A stretch of DNA of 64,000 nt, from contig NZ_JABXKI010000265.1 in the NCBI RefSeq assembly GCF_017115095.1, forward strand, positions 1-64,000. Direction: 5' to 3'. This document shows positions 1 through 10,250 of the stretch, in pieces (the stretch's first letter is position 1; each line of letters begins with the position of its first letter). This stretch comes from Nostoc sp. NMS4 (GTDB taxonomy: Bacteria > Cyanobacteriota > Cyanobacteriia > Cyanobacteriales > Nostocaceae). The notes beneath the pieces were generated by a model. The model made no database searches. It was given only the letters and a program-made list of their open reading frames with translations, and was not told the DNA's origin. Position numbers and translations under genes: made by a program.

Positions 1-1263
1 AGTGTAATAATTCTATACCATCAGTTCGTAAAGAGGACTCACTTGTTGCCATATATATTACCTTTGTTGTAACTCCTATTCCTGAGAAGTGGAGCTGCGT
101 ATATTTTCTTCTAAGCTGTCATCATTTTCCTTAGTCAAGCCAGAATAAGCCATCGTCGTTTCACTGAACTTATCAGGGGTCGAACTCCATAATTCAGTAT
201 TTGTACGCATGATTTTGCGAACCCCTCTGTTACAGGTGATTTTCGCTTTTTACATAACTCTTGAATAGTAAATAATCTTTAGCTTTTGCAACAAAAACTA
301 GCTATTTATGCTGAAAAATGCATAACTGAACTAATACCTATCAGTCATACTGAGTGCAAGTGGATCGGTACTGAATTAATCGCAAAATAAACTGAGCAAT
401 TTTATCTCTTAGTAGGCACTGTCATTAAGAAAGGTCGAAAATCCAAATTGGAAGTTGGGTTGAGTAACAAAACCCAATCTACAAAAAATAGAATTCCGAC
501 TCATTTTTATGGCGATTTGTACTTAGTTAGGTATTGATACCATTTCTTTGTGAGGCTGCGCCAAATTTTCTTTCTTTGTGTCCTTCTCTGACAAGACGCT
601 GCGCGTAGCTTGCTTCTCCGTAGGAGTATGCGCCTTTGCGGTTCGTTCCTCATATAGTTTGACGCATCTTCATGCAGAATTGGTATGACGGGCATTTCCG
701 TTCAATATTGCTAAGGAACGTGAATTAAATAAAATGCAAAACTTCATCTTGTATCTAGCTTCCCTCTCCTTTATAAGGAGAGGGATTGAGGGTGAGGTAA
801 GCCAGGGACATAAATTGTATGTTATTTAATTCTTATTCCTAAGATTAAATCTCCGTCACAAAACGTTCTGTCTGTAGAGGCTCTTTACTTAACCTCCCAA
901 ACTTTGTTAAATATAAAATAAACTTTTAGTTTGTAGTGAGCGATTTATCGCTCAGAGCAAGGATTATCAGGACTAAAGTCCTTATTACAAACTTTAATTT
1001 ATTTATGCCTAAGTACTTATCAGCATCATGTAACGGAAACGTTTGTAGTTTTTTCAGATAAAAGTGAAACCTTTTTGTGCATATAGAATTGTGCGCGAAC
1101 AACTAGAACCAAAATTTCAGGTTGTGCAATTGTAAGTATTTATAAGCCTTTTAGGGTTTATTTCCTAACAGAATAGTTGAAATAAACCCAGGTTTTTGGT
1201 ACAGTCTTATGCTGTAGAGATTTTAGATTATCCTCTCACGAAAGTGATGGAAGCTCGATAGTA

Positions 1264-2325
1264 CTAATTAGTAGTTCTTCGTTTTATATGTGGGTTATAA
1301 GAAATGTCAAAAGCTGATTTGTTACCCATCACATAGTATTGAATTCGACGCTCAATAATATTTTTCAATCGCAAAATAAAATCAAAAACAAAGTATGGAT
1401 TTTTACTAACTTCTGTTAATACGGTTAACCATCTCCCTTGTTTGATAGGCATTACCACTTGATAATAAGCTAGATTTTTATTATAGACTGCAAGGTTATA
1501 AGACAAAGCACGGACTAAAGCTGGATTTTTTTTCACAACTTCTTGTTCCATAAAATAATTAGTAGCACTCAAGTATTGATTGAGAGATGACAATATATTT
1601 TGACGTACAAGAGAAAAAGGACGCGAACGGTAAAAATAATAGGGTTTTGGCACAAGAAAAAAGCGAGCGCCATTAATTAAAAATTTCATATCAAGCCAAA
1701 AGTCTTCGGCTATGCTGAGGGTTTCATCGTATATAATGCCGTGCTTAACCAGAAATTCTCGTTTGAATAGAGGTTTGCTTAAACCAAGATGCAAACCTGG
1801 TTTTCCGTAGACATCAGTTTCCACAAAATAAACAATGTCAATTTGGATAATTTTATCTATACTTTCTCCACTTTCTTGAATCAATGTACTCCAAGGAGAT
1901 GTTGCACCATCTTTGATAAGATAAAGATCGTCAGCAATCATATCTGCATTTCTTTCATCTGCTAGAGAAACAAGATCGGATAATCTTTCGGGAAGATACC
2001 AATCATCTGAATCAAGCACCGCAATCCATTCTCCTTTGGCTGCTCTCAAAGCACGATTACGCGCAGCAGAAACCCCAAGGTTTTGTTTATTAACCATTAC
2101 TTTGAGACGACGATCGGTAAAACTCTTAGCGATTTCTAAAGTTTTATCACTTGAACCATCATCTACCACAATAACTTCAATATCATCGAGCGTTTGCTCT
2201 AAAGCTGACTCTATTGCCTTCGCAATATAAGCTTCAGTATTGTAAGCAGGGATAATGACTGAGACTTTAGGATTCACGAAGCTAAAACTCCAAACTACAC
2301 GGTTAGATAAAATGCATCTACACAA
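1264..2325 (-). CDS. Glycosyltransferase family 2 (GT-A)
   Basis: PKVSVIIPAYNTEAYIAKAIESALEQT...IEVIVVDDGSSDKT and LDSDDWY motifs; true start may be internal, near VNPKVSVIIPAYN. Confidence 0.93.
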   Translation of the reverse strand: MCRCILSNRVVWSFSFVNPKVSVIIPAYNTEAYIAKAIESALEQTLDDIEVIVVDDGSSDKTLEIAKSFTDRRLKVMVNKQNLGVSAARNRALRAAKGEWIAVLDSDDWYLPERLSDLVSLADERNADMIADDLYLIKDGATSPWSTLIQESGESIDKIIQIDIVYFVETDVYGKPGLHLGLSKPLFKREFLVKHGIIYDETLSIAEDFWLDMKFLINGARFFLVPKPYYFYRSRPFSLVRQNILSSLNQYLSATNYFMEQEVVKKNPALVRALSYNLAVYNKNLAYYQVVMPIKQGRWLTVLTEVSKNPYFVFDFILRLKNIIERRIQYYVMGNKSAFDISYNPHIKRRTTN

Positions 2326-2504
2326 TTCAATATCTTTGCCAAAAAGAGAGTTAGTCTAACTTTTGACGAACAGCCCAAGACAAGCATTAACTATATTTAT
2401 AGGCAAAAGTCAAACCCCATTTAACGCGACAGGAAAGTATAAAGGACTTCCACAAAAACTAATACCTTCGACAATTTATAAGCCTTGATATAGAACAAAC
2501 CTAA

Positions 2505-2556
2505 GATTTTATTGGCTCAGTTTTTGTTGGATAGCAACAACTGAGCCAATAAAATC
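2505..2556. repeat. Perfect 18-bp inverted repeat (hairpin, 16-nt loop)
   Basis: GATTTTATTGGCTCAGTT ... AACTGAGCCAATAAAATC. Confidence 0.9.
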
Positions 2557-3249
2557 CTCTATGGTTTGTGTAGAAGTAATAATGAAAGTCAGGTACTTGT
2601 ATACTGGGGTTTTACCTTTTGCCTAATAACCAAGCATGGTCTTGTGTTGGGCTATTTGGGCAAAAGGTAGACTACTTCTTTTTTGACTAAAGTATTGCAA
2701 AAACTATCAAGTATTTTCTTGACTAGGCTTTTTGCCATCCGACAAAAACAAGTGTGTATTATCTAGATTTGCTCTATCCTAATCCTCGTAAATTGGCGAA
2801 GGTATTGATTGAATATTGCACTTTGTCTTGGCATAACTATGAAGAGGTGATGTCAAAACTGTGACAAAATTACACGATCTTTGACCGACGACAGGGTTTT
2901 TGTGTATTTAAATACGATGTATTTTAACAAGTCAAGGAATTGTGAGGATAATTTATCTAGCAGTCCAGCATATTTAATAAAGGTGAATAAGCCGGGGCTA
3001 TCTTATTCTAAATATAGACAAAATATGGTGGTTAATCAACATCACTCCAGAGGGGGCAGAAACAAGCAATCAGTCTAAACAATTAGCGATCGCCCCGTGG
3101 ACTATCCACAGGATACACTGTACATCAATGGATAGAGCTTCAGCTTGGGGCTTTTTAGCTTCGTCGAACTCACGTTAATTTTTAACAATATAGCCGCCCT
3201 TCAGATTTGGCAACGATATTAAATCCTTGGCTGTTAACCACAAAGATTT

Positions 3250-3330
3250 TTGACACTCCCCGCGAGTAAGAGCGACGGGGATTCTTGAATCTAAGACATG
3301 ACTTGCTCAATCAGGCTTGCGCTCCTATTG
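3250..3330 (-). mobile_element. Probable right-end region of the TnpB element (hairpin; possible omega/reRNA 3' part)
   Basis: CCCCG/CGGGG hairpin (minus strand: gaatccccgtcgctcttactcgcggggagtgtcaa) just downstream of tnpB. Confidence 0.5.
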
Positions 3331-4487
3331 AGTAGAGGACTCATCTCCCCAAGCGTTGCTTGCATCTAGTGCAAAGGTTCCGGTATGCCCTACCGTACCC
3401 AATCCTCGACTAAGGATATTTCTAGCTGCGTTTTCGTCCCTATCCATCAGACAACCACACTTACAAACGTGCGTCCTAGTAGATAGCGTTTTTTTAACAA
3501 TGACACTACAACTAGAGCATTCTTGGCTCGCATATTGCGGTTTAACCGCAACCGAGACTCTTGAAAATACTTTTGCAAAGTACTCAACCCATATACGAAA
3601 CTGATACCAAGATGCGTCATTAATGGACTTGGCTAAACAGTGATTTTTCACCATATTTTTAATCCTCAAATCTTCATAGGCTATCAAGTCGTTAGACTGA
3701 ACTACGCACCGTGCTAATTTCACAGCATGGTCTTTACGTTGCCTACTTATTTTGAGGTGGCGTTTCCCTAAAATCTGCCTAGCCTTGCCCCTATTTTTTG
3801 AACCTTTCACCCTTCTAGAAACGCGACGTTGTGAACGCTTGAGAACTTTTTCACTCCTCAGAAGAAACTTAGGGTTATCAACCATTGTCCCATCAGAATC
3901 GGTGTAGTATTCCTTTAAACCAACGTCTAACCCCACCGTTTTACGAGTAGGTTCTATGTTTTCAGAACGGTCTACATCAATACAAAATTGAACATACACG
4001 CCATCCGCACGTTTTACCAATCTTACCCGTTTAATTTGGTTTATTTGGTAGAAGTGCAGGTCACGAGTACCTTTGAGCTTTAATCTCCCAATCCCCTTTT
4101 TATCACTGAAAGTTATGGATTTACGATTATCTGCAAGTTTCCATCCTGATGTTTTGTACTCAACAGAACGACAATCTTTCTGAAATTGAGGATATCCTTT
4201 CAAACCTTGAATACCTTTCTTGCAGTTTTCATAAAACCGAGAGATAGAAGACCATGCCCGTTCTGCGCTGGCTTGACGAGCCATTGAATTGAATTGAGTT
4301 CGTTAGCAAAGGGAAAGTTAGCTGCAAGTACAGCACAATATTTCTGCAAATCGTTTTTACCCGTACCTTTAACGTCCATCCACAAGCGAATACAGCTATT
4401 GCGAACAAACTTCGCAGTCCGAATTGCATCATCTCTTGCCGCTATCTGCGCTGACTTTCCATAAGCTTTAAACTCAAAAACAAGCAT
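3325..4487 (-). pseudogene. tnpB: IS200/IS605-type TnpB (OrfB, RuvC-like plus C-terminal zinc ribbon), frameshifted
   Basis: ORFs 4200-4532 and 3325-4284 are the N- and C-terminal parts. RuvC motifs GLDVGLKEY, YEDLRIKNM and DRDENAARN and a CSSC...CKCGC zinc ribbon are present. A 5-bp tandem duplication explains the frameshift. Confidence 0.9.
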
Positions 4488-4492
4488 CGCTT

Positions 4493-4753
4493 TTACCGAA
4501 AAAATGGGTTTAAAGCCCCGTGCTTCTAGCACGGCTTTAAAGTAATAAGTAATAAGTAATGAGTAATGAGTAAGAATATTAACTTATTACTTATTACTTA
4601 TTACTTATTACTTATTACTCCAGAATCACCGTGGCTTCAGTCCGGTGAGGATGTCAACTCCTATGTTATACTACCATATTTGGTATAAGATAAATCAAAT
4701 ACAATATAAAGCCGTCCTAGAAGGACGGGGCTTTAAACCCAATTTTTCGGTAA
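4493..4753. repeat. ~48-bp inverted repeat arms flanking an STRR hairpin (MITE-like or duplicated IS end)
   Basis: TTACCGAAAAAATGGGTTTAAAGCCCCGTGCTTCTAGCACGGCTTTA at 4493-4540; near-identical reverse complement at 4706-4753. Confidence 0.85.
4541..4619. repeat. Heptameric STRR-type repeat (TAATAAG/TAATGAG) in inverted arrangement
   Basis: agtaataagtaataagtaatgagtaatgagtaa-gaatatt-aacttattacttattacttattacttattact. Confidence 0.9.
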
Positions 4754-4799
4754 GAATTAGGAATAAGCAGAACGTTTTCCTAAAAAACAGTATTTCAAT

Positions 4800-5528
4800 A
4801 TGAGCAATACCAGTAATTTTCGTGAAGCTATCCGTGAGGCTAAATCTCACGCCCTCGTTGGCCCAAACGTGATTGCCAACGCCCTCCCCTACGTCGGTGG
4901 TGGATTGGTGCTAACGGCATTAGGAACCTACGGTGGTTTGGGAGTTATCCGTACTAACCCCGAAATATTCTTTCCCACCTTCATTGGTGCGGTGATTTTG
5001 GAGTTAATTTTGTTCTTTGTTGCCCAAAATGTTGCCCAAAAAGGTAATAAGGGTCTTGCATTACCCCTGTTGGCAACCTACAGCCTGTTGTCTGGATATA
5101 CTCTCAGTGGCTTGATATTTGTCGCCTTGAGATCCCAAGGTGTAGGCATTCAAGGTATTGGATTGGCTGCCCTTGGTTGTGGTGTCACCTTTATTGCTGC
5201 CCGTCAAATTGGTTCAAATCTTTCTGAACAGGATGGGATGGCTTTGACGAAAACCATCAATCTTGGCGTTATTGCCTTGGTGGTTGTGTGTTTAGCGCAA
5301 TTCGGCTTTGCCATGTTTGGTGTTTACACGCCCAATTGGTTAGAAATTGCCATCTCCGGTTTGGGGGTGTTTCTATTTGTTGGGGTTTCTGTAGTTGATT
5401 TCTACATCTTGCCCCGCACTTACAGCGACGATCAATATCTACCTGCTGCTTTGTCGATGTACTTAACTTACATCAACTTGTTCGTCTTTATCTTGCGGTT
5501 GCTAATTGCCATCAATGGCCGCGATTAA
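4800..5528 (+). CDS. Bax inhibitor-1 / YccA family membrane protein
   Basis: Multi-TM protein; GLxLTALGTYGG...AFVGVSVVDFYILPRTYSDDQ...ALSMYLTYINLFVFILRLL, typical of the BI-1/UPF0005 family. Confidence 0.75.
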   Translation: MSNTSNFREAIREAKSHALVGPNVIANALPYVGGGLVLTALGTYGGLGVIRTNPEIFFPTFIGAVILELILFFVAQNVAQKGNKGLALPLLATYSLLSGYTLSGLIFVALRSQGVGIQGIGLAALGCGVTFIAARQIGSNLSEQDGMALTKTINLGVIALVVVCLAQFGFAMFGVYTPNWLEIAISGLGVFLFVGVSVVDFYILPRTYSDDQYLPAALSMYLTYINLFVFILRLLIAINGRD

Positions 5529-5568
5529 TTCTCTGTAGACACTAACACAAGTAAAGTTTTATAAAGTA

Positions 5569-5605
5569 AAAACCGTGGTTTAATTTTTAGCAGCCACGGT
5601 TTTTT
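5569..5605 (+). terminator. Rho-independent-type terminator
   Basis: AAACCGTGG ... CCACGGTTTTTT downstream of the Bax inhibitor-1-like CDS. Confidence 0.8.
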
Positions 5606-5909
5606 CATCGTTTTAATAGTAAATTATTTGCGATGCCTACGGCTGGCTACGCCTACGCACTAGCCCAAAATGTCCAGCTTGACGAAATTCAACCCCGACA
5701 GATAAAATCTCTATCCAGCAAGCTCATTCGGGAATATATCTTGCATCTTGACAAGTTCAGTGGGTAAAGAAGCACTTGAGAATTTCAAGTAACTTTTGTA
5801 ACTAGTGGATCAAAAATTTGCCCAACTACAGCTAAAATCAAGAAACATAACTAGAATAAAGAGCAATTTTCCAATCAAAAGCGCTCTATCTATCATTCAG
5901 CAAGCATTT

Positions 5910-7032
5910 ATGGATGTCCTAGAACTCAAACGCGAAATCGAAACGTTGTCTGGCCGCCTGGGTAAAACCCAGGACTATCTTTGACGTACCTGCACTGACA
6001 GCCAAAATTCAAGACCTCGAAAAAACATCAGCACAGCCAGAATTTTGGGATGACCAAACCCAGGCCCAACAAACCCTACAAGAACTCAACGACCTGAAAG
6101 CCCACATTGAGCAATACGATCGCTGGCACGCCAATTTAGAAGATACTAAGGCAGTTGTTGAGTTGTTGGAGTTAGAAACCGATGAGGCACTACTCCAAGA
6201 AGCCGAATCTACCATCACTAAACTGAATCGTGACCTGGATCAGTGGGAGTTACAACAATTACTTTCTGGCCCCTATGATGCGGAAGGTGCTGTAGTGACA
6301 ATTAGTGCTGGTGCTGGTGGTACTGATGCTCAAGACTGGGCATTTATGCTAATGCGGATGTACACCCGTTGGGGCGAAGCTCACGGCTATAAGGTAACTT
6401 TAGCTGAAGAGTCGGAGGGTGATGAAGCTGGAATTAAATCGGCAACCTTAGAAATTACCGGTCGCTATGCTTATGGTTATTTGCGATCGGAAATGGGTAC
6501 ACATCGCTTAGTGCGGATTTCACCTTTTAATGCTAACGGTAAGCGACAAACCAGTTTTGCCGGGGTGGAAGTGATGCCACAGATTGATAACTCTGTGCAA
6601 TTGGATATTCCAGATAAGGATTTGGAAATCACCACAACTCGCTCTGGTGGTAAAGGTGGACAAAATGTCAACAAAGTAGAAACTGCGGTGCGGATTGTTC
6701 ACCTTCCTACAGGTCTTGCCGTGCGTTGTACAGAGGAGCGATCGCAGCTGCAAAATAAAGAAAAAGCCCTAAATCGTCTGAAAGCCAAGCTCTTGGTCAT
6801 CGCCAAAGAGCAACGCGCCCAAGAAATTGCCGAAATTCGTGGCGATATGGTAGAAGCCTCTTGGGGAAACCAAATCCGTAACTATGTGTTTCACCCTTAC
6901 CAAATGGTGAAAGATTTGCGTACAACTACGGAGACTACAGCCATTGGCGATGTGATGAATGGTGAACTTGATACATTCATCCAAGCTTATCTGCGCCAAG
7001 AAAATAAACTAGTAGAAAACACTCTGGCATAG
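5910..7032 (+). CDS. prfB: Peptide chain release factor 2, with programmed +1 frameshift at CTT-TGA-C
   Basis: ATG at 5910 reads [24 protein letters not shown] then TGA (5982-5984); a +1 shift gives [14 protein letters not shown]... GGQ motif [19 protein letters not shown]. Confidence 0.97.
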
Positions 7033-7061
7033 AGGCGCTGATTACATAACACCCAATTGTT

Positions 7062-7086
7062 AAGGCGTTTCACACAGAAACGCCTT
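7062..7086 (+). terminator. Hairpin terminator downstream of prfB
   Basis: AAGGCGTTT-cacacag-AAACGCCTT followed by a T/C-rich stretch. Confidence 0.6.
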
Positions 7087-7162
7087 CTTCATATATAAGC
7101 GATCGCAATTCTAGCCCAGACCAACTGTTACAGTTATAAAAGAGTCTGTAGACAAATAACTT

Positions 7163-7318
7163 ATGAGCAACTCACCTTCAACAGAACCTCAACCTAGCTA
7201 CGTCAAACTCGCCATGCGAAACATGGTGCGGAAGGGTGGAACTTCTCTAAAGCATTTTGGATTGACTGCTGTAGGGCTTTTAGCTCTACTTGTTGGTCTT
7301 GCTTACCTGACTCATTAA
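7163..7318 (+). CDS. Small single-TM protein (DUF3285-like)
   Basis: 51-aa ORF MSNSPSTEPQPSYVKLAMRNMVRKGGTSLKHFGLTAVGLLALLVGLAYLTH between prfB and ybeY; missing from the supplied ORF track because it is short. Confidence 0.6.
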   Translation: MSNSPSTEPQPSYVKLAMRNMVRKGGTSLKHFGLTAVGLLALLVGLAYLTH

Positions 7319-7351
7319 CGACAAATCGTAAACCTCAGACAAGGAGACTGT

Positions 7352-7885
7352 GTGCCCCTGAGAGTTGAACTATATGTGGAGGAGTATTTTTATGAGTTGT
7401 CCCCGACAACTTCTCTAAAAATTGACGAGACTGATGCCCGAATTACCCCTGAAACTTGGGAAAACTGGTTTAATCAGTGGTTGGAAATACTTCAGCCTCA
7501 GATTCCAGCAGCGCTAAGTTATGAAATCGGGCTGCGTTTGACAGATGACTTGCAAATTCAAGAACTGAATGCTCAGTATCGTCAGCAAAATAAGCCGACA
7601 GACGTTTTAGCCTTCGCTGCTTTGGAGGTGGATTTTCCGCAAAGCAAAGAAATGCTTGCCTCTGTACCATTATACTTAGGTGATATTATTGTGTCTGTAG
7701 ATACAGCACAACGCCAAGCCCAACAACAGGAACATAGCTTACCAACCGAGTTAGCGTGGTTAGCTGCTCACGGTTTATTACACCTGTTGGGCTGGGATCA
7801 TCCTGATGAAAAAACTTTAGAGCGAATGTTAAAACAGCAAGTGAGATTGCTGAATGCAATAGGTATTGCTATTGACATGCAATAG
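7352..7885 (+). CDS. ybeY: Endoribonuclease YbeY (rRNA maturation)
   Basis: HGLLHLLGWDH metal-binding motif (H3xH5xH). Confidence 0.95.
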   Translation: MPLRVELYVEEYFYELSPTTSLKIDETDARITPETWENWFNQWLEILQPQIPAALSYEIGLRLTDDLQIQELNAQYRQQNKPTDVLAFAALEVDFPQSKEMLASVPLYLGDIIVSVDTAQRQAQQQEHSLPTELAWLAAHGLLHLLGWDHPDEKTLERMLKQQVRLLNAIGIAIDMQ

Positions 7886-8038
7886 CAGTAGCTGATGTAT
7901 CTCTTGATGTCAATTTTGGGTAATACTTTTATAATACTTCTGTGGAAAATTGCTGAAAGATTGCCTCAAAGTTAATTCTGCCATTAAGATCGGCGAATAT
8001 TCCCACTGTAGCAACTCTGTTCTTGTGTTTTTAAGTCT

Positions 8039-8494
8039 ATGTCCCAAAAAATTTCTCCATCACCAACGCCTACCTCGTTACAAACACTGGTGTCTAACGA
8101 ACGGGAATTCTCCTGGAAAGTGGCCTCTAATTTATTTGTTAGTTTTAAATATGCCTGGGCTGGAATCAGCTATAGTTTTCAAACTCAACGTAATTTTCGC
8201 ATCCACGTAAGTGTTTGTGCATTAGCGATCGCCTTAAGCGTTTTTTTGCATCTGCAAGCGGTAGAAATAGCGGTAATTGGTATAACTAGTGGTTTAGTTT
8301 TGGCATTAGAGTTACTAAATACAGCGATCGAGTCTGTTGTGGACTTAACCGTTAAGCAGACATACCACGATTTGGCAAAAATTGCTAAAGATTGTGCGGC
8401 GGGTGCAGTGCTTGTTTCTGCTTTGGTAGCAATGCTAGTAGCTGGTATTCTATTGCTCCCTCCTCTGGTAACTTTAATTATATCGGCTTTGTAG
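8039..8494 (+). CDS. dgkA: Diacylglycerol kinase (prokaryotic DgkA family)
   Basis: ALELLNTAIESVVDL...KDCAAGAVLVSAL motif; three TM segments. Confidence 0.85.
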   Translation: MSQKISPSPTPTSLQTLVSNEREFSWKVASNLFVSFKYAWAGISYSFQTQRNFRIHVSVCALAIALSVFLHLQAVEIAVIGITSGLVLALELLNTAIESVVDLTVKQTYHDLAKIAKDCAAGAVLVSALVAMLVAGILLLPPLVTLIISAL

Positions 8495-8788
8495 GGGTGA
8501 TTTTTAGGTGCTGCTCACAAAGAGAATCACGCTCTATGCGATCGCCTTTGCAGAATATATTCAAAATTTAAGTAGTCCAATGTCTACGACGGGCTACGCC
8601 TACTTGTCAAGCATCCCGGCTAAAGGATTACTTCGTAATCTTTAGCAAGTGGCCGCAAAATAGCCGCTTTGCTTTACACTTATGCGTCTACGTCAGCGTT
8701 ATTTTTACACCTAACGAAAAAATAGCATGAGATACTTAATCTATGCTTTTTGCAACTGATGAGTGGTAAAAACCAGGAGTGATCAGCT

Positions 8789-9388
8789 TTGATTATAGTT
8801 ATCGACAATTACGACAGTTTTACATATAACTTAGTGCAGTATCTGGGAGAATTGGCATCAGAGTTCCCAGTGGCAGACGAGATTAAAGTTTTTCGTAACG
8901 ACAAGATATCCATAGATGAGATTCGGGCGTTAAAGCCGGAAGCCGTAGTTATTTCTCCTGGGCCAGGTCGCCCGGAAGATGCTGGCATTTCTTTAGAATT
9001 GATTGAAAAACTAGGACAAGAGTTACCAATTTTGGGTGTCTGTTTGGGACATCAAAGCATTGGTCAAGTATTCGGTGGTAAAATAATTCCTGCTCCAGAG
9101 TTGATGCATGGCAAAACCTCTCAGGTTTCTCACACTGGAGTGGGGGTTTTCCGGGGATTAGAAAATCCTCTAACCGCCACCAGGTATCATAGTTTGGTAA
9201 TCGAACGTGAGACTTGCCCAGATGTGTTAGAAATCACCGCTTGGGTTGAAGATAACACCATTATGGGAGTGCGACACCGGAACTATCCTCACATTCAGGG
9301 CGTTCAATTTCACCCAGAGAGTGTCCTGACATCTTCAGGAAAACAGTTATTGCGAAATTTTCTGGAACAGTTACAGTCAAGAGCATAA
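8789..9388 (+). CDS. trpG: Anthranilate / aminodeoxychorismate synthase component II (glutamine amidotransferase)
   Basis: [49 protein letters not shown]. Confidence 0.88.
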   Translation: MIIVIDNYDSFTYNLVQYLGELASEFPVADEIKVFRNDKISIDEIRALKPEAVVISPGPGRPEDAGISLELIEKLGQELPILGVCLGHQSIGQVFGGKIIPAPELMHGKTSQVSHTGVGVFRGLENPLTATRYHSLVIERETCPDVLEITAWVEDNTIMGVRHRNYPHIQGVQFHPESVLTSSGKQLLRNFLEQLQSRA

Positions 9389-9391
9389 TTA

Positions 9392-10159
9392 ATGAAACGA
9401 CGACAGTTGATGGGCTATGCTGGGGCGGGGTTGGTAACAGCTTTGGTTACTACCTTGGGTTCTGAATCTCAAGCTGACGCACAATCTAGCGGTTTATCAG
9501 TTCAGTGGTTGGGTCATACTTGCTTTCTTTTTACTGGTGGTGGTGCGAAAATTATCGTCAATCCATTTCGAGCGATCGGCTGTACTGCTGGGTATCGTAC
9601 CCCAAAAGTTGCAGCAGATTTGGTACTGATTAGCAGCCAACTCCTAGATGAAGGTGCGGTGGATGTACTACCGGGAAATGCAAAACTCATCTACGAACCA
9701 GGAGTTTACGAGTTTAAAGGCATTAAGTTCCAAGGAATTGCTATAGACCACGATCGCAAAGGTGGTAAGCAGTTTGGTTCCAATACTGCTTGGAGTTGGA
9801 AGCAAGGCGGAATTAATATCTTACACTTAGGCGGAGCTGCTGCACCCATTTCCATTGAGCAAAAAATCTTGATGGGTCGTCCCGATGTAGCGTTTATCCC
9901 AGTGGGAGGCAGTGCAAAAGCCTACAATGCTGAGGAAGCAAAGCAAGCTGTTCAAATATTAAATCCCAAGTTGGTGATTCCGACTCATTACCGCACACAA
10001 GCTGCTGATCCTGCTAAGTGCGATATTGCGCCACTGGATAATTTTTTGACCTTGATGCAAGGTATTACAGTGCGGCGTAGCAATGGAGATAGTATTTCCA
10101 TTAGCCCTGGTAAATTGCCGGAAAAGGGAGAAATTCAGGTTTTGAGTTACAAGTTTTGA
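9392..10159 (+). CDS. MBL-fold metallo-hydrolase with signal peptide (UlaG-like/DUF-type)
   Basis: Signal-like N-terminus; QWLGHTCFLFTGGGAKIIVNPF, LGGAAAPIS, PTHYRTQ. Confidence 0.75.
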   Translation: MKRRQLMGYAGAGLVTALVTTLGSESQADAQSSGLSVQWLGHTCFLFTGGGAKIIVNPFRAIGCTAGYRTPKVAADLVLISSQLLDEGAVDVLPGNAKLIYEPGVYEFKGIKFQGIAIDHDRKGGKQFGSNTAWSWKQGGINILHLGGAAAPISIEQKILMGRPDVAFIPVGGSAKAYNAEEAKQAVQILNPKLVIPTHYRTQAADPAKCDIAPLDNFLTLMQGITVRRSNGDSISISPGKLPEKGEIQVLSYKF

Positions 10160-10250
10160 ATAAAGGGGACTGGGAAAAAAGCAGGGGAAGCAGGGATACA
10201 ATAATCACTCCTGCCTCCACCTTCTGAATTCTGAATTCTGAATTCTTATT

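Noticed and set aside
507-695. 62-aa Arg/Lys-rich minus-strand ORF
   Set aside because: Overlaps the background GCAGAGG/ACGCTGCGCG repeat region; no domain or start signal.
3356-3604. 82-aa plus-strand ORF
   Set aside because: Antisense to the tnpB zinc-ribbon/RuvC-III region; no recognisable domain.
4229-4432. 67-aa minus-strand ORF within tnpB
   Set aside because: Wrong frame of tnpB, opened by the 5-bp duplication region; no independent support.
7950-8210. 86-aa ORF overlapping dgkA
   Set aside because: Alternate frame of the DgkA CDS; dgkA itself has the family motif.
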